This document shows positions 62,178-64,000 of a stretch of DNA of 64,000 bases, piece by piece. This DNA is from Phytophthora colocasiae. Taxonomy: Eukaryota; Oomycota; Peronosporomycetes; Peronosporales; Peronosporaceae. The notes beneath the pieces were generated by a model, which saw nothing but the letters and a program-made list of their open reading frames with translations, was not told the DNA's origin and did not search any database. The position numbers and the translations under genes are program-made. The DNA lies in NCBI GenBank assembly GCA_018806915.1, contig JAGKQI010000077.1, positions 151,293-215,292 on the forward strand, written 5' to 3'. How positions within the stretch are numbered: position 1 is the stretch's first letter; the number at the start of each line of letters is the position of its first letter.

Positions 62178-63731
62178 TCCGCGGCTTCTTAGCCGCTGAA
62201 CGGGAGTTGGAACACAGATGTATGTGTTCCATACCCGCGCTCATTAATGAGCGCTGGACTGAGACTCAGTTCTCAGTCGCTCCATCTGATGATGGAGCTG
62301 CCGTTTGCCTACGAGGTGGGCAAACTGGACACGAAAGGTCCCGGAGGCGGAGGATGTCCTCAGGTGATCTTCGTCACGGAGTTTGTTGGTACTCCTGGGT
62401 TGACTTGACTGTCAACCGGACCCATTGCCAAAGAGGTCCTCAGCGTCGACCCACGACGCAGTGTTCTCTGGGAGAACCCATGGGTAACCCCATGTGGGCT
62501 TGAGACCACCCTTAGTCTCAGGCTTCTTGCGAAGCGAGGTGAATTCCTTGAGAGGAATTCGGTGCTGTGCTAGAAGCACGCACCTGGCAACAGAGAGGTT
62601 GCCTTGAAGAGAGGTTCTTTCTGAACCAAGGCCCGCTCATAGGCGCCTTTGGAGGTATGGCCTATGAGAGGACGTGGGTCCTGGAGCTGCTCGAGATACG
62701 CAGCAGCTCCCGAGCCTTGATCGGGCGGGTAGTATCCCCGCTGGTGGGCAGAGTCCTCATCGTGTTGATGAGACTCACGTGCGACCGTTGGTGCGGTGCG
62801 CATTGGCTGTTGAGCAGCCTGAAAGAGCTCTTGCTGCTCATCGAGATCGTTAGTGATCTCTTGGGGCTCGCGGATGAGCCCCTCCTCCTCATCGGCGTCG
62901 TCATCGTCGACGTCGTCGGGGCCGAAGATCTCTTCGAGCTCCCTTCTCCTTGTCATGTCTTGACTAGGAGACTGTGAACATGACGCTTCTTGGAGTTGGT
63001 GCTGGGCACCTTCTCCTCTGCCAGAATGGCCCGGGCGCGTTCGCGCCCTTCCAGTGTCAGATGTCTGACGGGTGGTGGCGTAGTGTCGCCACCACGGCCG
63101 CTGGTGTTGTCGGGAGACTTGGACGCGGTGTCCTTGTCTCCATGGTGCTCCTCCGTGGTTCGGAGCACCCGCCGCAGGCTTGCCCTCGGCGTCGCCGTTG
63201 TCGCTCTCGTCGCCCGAGTAGCTGACAGAGTCGCTTCCTGTTCGGAAGGACTCCAGGAACCGGGACTATGGTCCTATGCTCGAACCGAGGATTCGGTCGA
63301 GTATCAGGCGGTAGGGACGGAGACCTACTGCGCCTTTGGCTAGGGCTAGCCGTCGCAGCAGTGCTGCTGGGCGAGCTAAGAGCCCTGGAGGCCACATCGG
63401 TGGCCTCATGAAGTGCCGAAGCCTTGCCGCGAGGCTTGGCTGGCTTGGAAGTTGGCTTTGCGGCCTTCTTCCGTGAAGACGCTTGCGCGTCTGGGTTTGC
63501 ACCCTTTGCAGACATGTTGCTGGGCTTCCAAGGAAGCCTGGTACGCGCGTTGGCAGTGCGCCCTGTGCTCTGTGAGCAGAAGCCGCAGCGATAAGAGCTG
63601 GCGGCAGGTCGATCGATTTCGACATTGAAGAGAGAAATGTGAAAGGATTTTCTCTCTTCTCTGATTGGACGAGAGTCGAATCTAAGTGGGGAGGATGTAA
63701 CGGGGTTACATTGAAGAGTGACTTTAGTCAC
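61339..63731 (-). pseudogene. Antisense gene of Gypsy-C, right copy
   Basis: Matches 20853-23263. The codon aligned with the left TAG is CAG (near 62335), joining the compact segment to the coiled-coil half, but indels near 63590, 63260, 63150, 62960 and 62230 break the frame elsewhere. Taken with the left copy, every part of the gene is open in at least one arm. Confidence 0.62.
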
Positions 63732-64000
63732 TCTTCCGAAGTGGATACATTTGGTGTGTCACACATCATGGTGACACGTGGCAGGTGGCTCCGCAGCCAC
63801 CTATCACCTTCTATATAGGTTACACTATAGATATCTTTTGGTTTGTATTGCAGGCCAAGCTAACAAGTATCTATAATATATTCAGTCTTAAATCTACCTA
63901 ATCTTTAGTTAGTCTCCCAAGTCTTTGGGGAGGTGAACTGCCGTTCACTAGGAGTTTGTATACTCAAGCCTTCCTCTGTGTGAAGTGCTGTGTGACCCCG
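63696..64000 (+). repeat. Gypsy-C right copy, 3' LTR, cut by the window edge
   Basis: Starts TGTAACGGGG after the polypurine tract AAGTGGGGAGGA. The last few bases are beyond the window. Confidence 0.88.

Larger units (their letters stand above)
43326..64000 (-). repeat. Giant inverted repeat, right arm
   Basis: Reverse complement of 20579-41381. Begins at AGTCATGAACC (43326) and reaches the window edge, so it may extend further. It carries many small deletions relative to the left arm (e.g. 45760-47050, 56400-57500, 59150-59420), concentrated in short repeats and homopolymers. Confidence 0.92.
55788..64000 (+). mobile_element. Gypsy-C right copy, running off the window
   Basis: Same element as 20573-28883 in the opposite orientation, from 5' LTR to within a few bases of the end of the 3' LTR. 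Its pol is fragmented by many one- and two-base gaps, whereas the antisense gene keeps CAG where the left copy has TAG. Confidence 0.9.

Noticed and set aside
1..64000. Host protein-coding genes
   Set aside because: Nearly every long frame falls in a retrotransposon domain or its complement. Only 30733-30987 (and its copy) could be host-derived, and that is weak.

Overview
This 64 kb window is a nest of LTR retrotransposons from a eukaryotic nuclear genome. I see no rRNA, tRNA, CRISPR array or intact host gene. The mix of chromodomain Gypsy elements, a Gypsy lineage with two RNase H domains and a Copia element, on a GC-rich coding background, fits an oomycete such as a Phytophthora or downy mildew. 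That assignment is an inference from element type; no host gene confirms it.

Region 1 (1-18827). Gypsy-A is a full-length element of about 14.4 kb on the + strand (LTRs 687-1643 and 14057-15048). It sits inside Gypsy-B, an older member of the same family on the - strand (1-686 and 15049-18827), and a 4-bp duplication CAGC marks the insertion. The family is saturated with GGATCC. It has a predicted -1 frameshift signal between gag and protease, an RNase H whose catalytic aspartates are lost followed by a second intact RNase H, a chromodomain, and a large antisense coiled-coil gene between pol and the 3' LTR.

Region 2 (18828-41381). Fragments of Gypsy-F (+) are split by Gypsy-C (-, 20573-28883, target duplication CTCCC). 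Next come a diverged relative of the A/B family (Gypsy-G, -), an AT-rich unique stretch, a Copia element (+) and the 3' two thirds of Gypsy-D (-), which lies inside the Copia element.

Region 3 (41382-64000). A more complete Gypsy-D (+) follows, then the whole of region 2 from Gypsy-D back to Gypsy-C in inverted order. Positions 20579-41381 and 43326-64000 therefore form arms of a 20.7-kb inverted repeat around a 1.94-kb spacer. The arms differ by substitutions and by many 1-2 base indels, most obviously in the right arm, so much apparent gene breakage there may be sequence error.

The main leads are: (1) Gypsy-C, -D and -F are packed with short perfect inverted repeats in coding and LTR sequence, and stem sequences change while pairing is kept; (2) A, C and D each carry an antisense gene between pol and the 3' LTR, and in C and D it overlaps the chromodomain part of pol; (3) canonical -1 frameshift signals occur in two separate Gypsy lineages; (4) the A/B/G family is filled with GGATCC; (5) the giant inverted repeat has one edge exactly on an LTR end.
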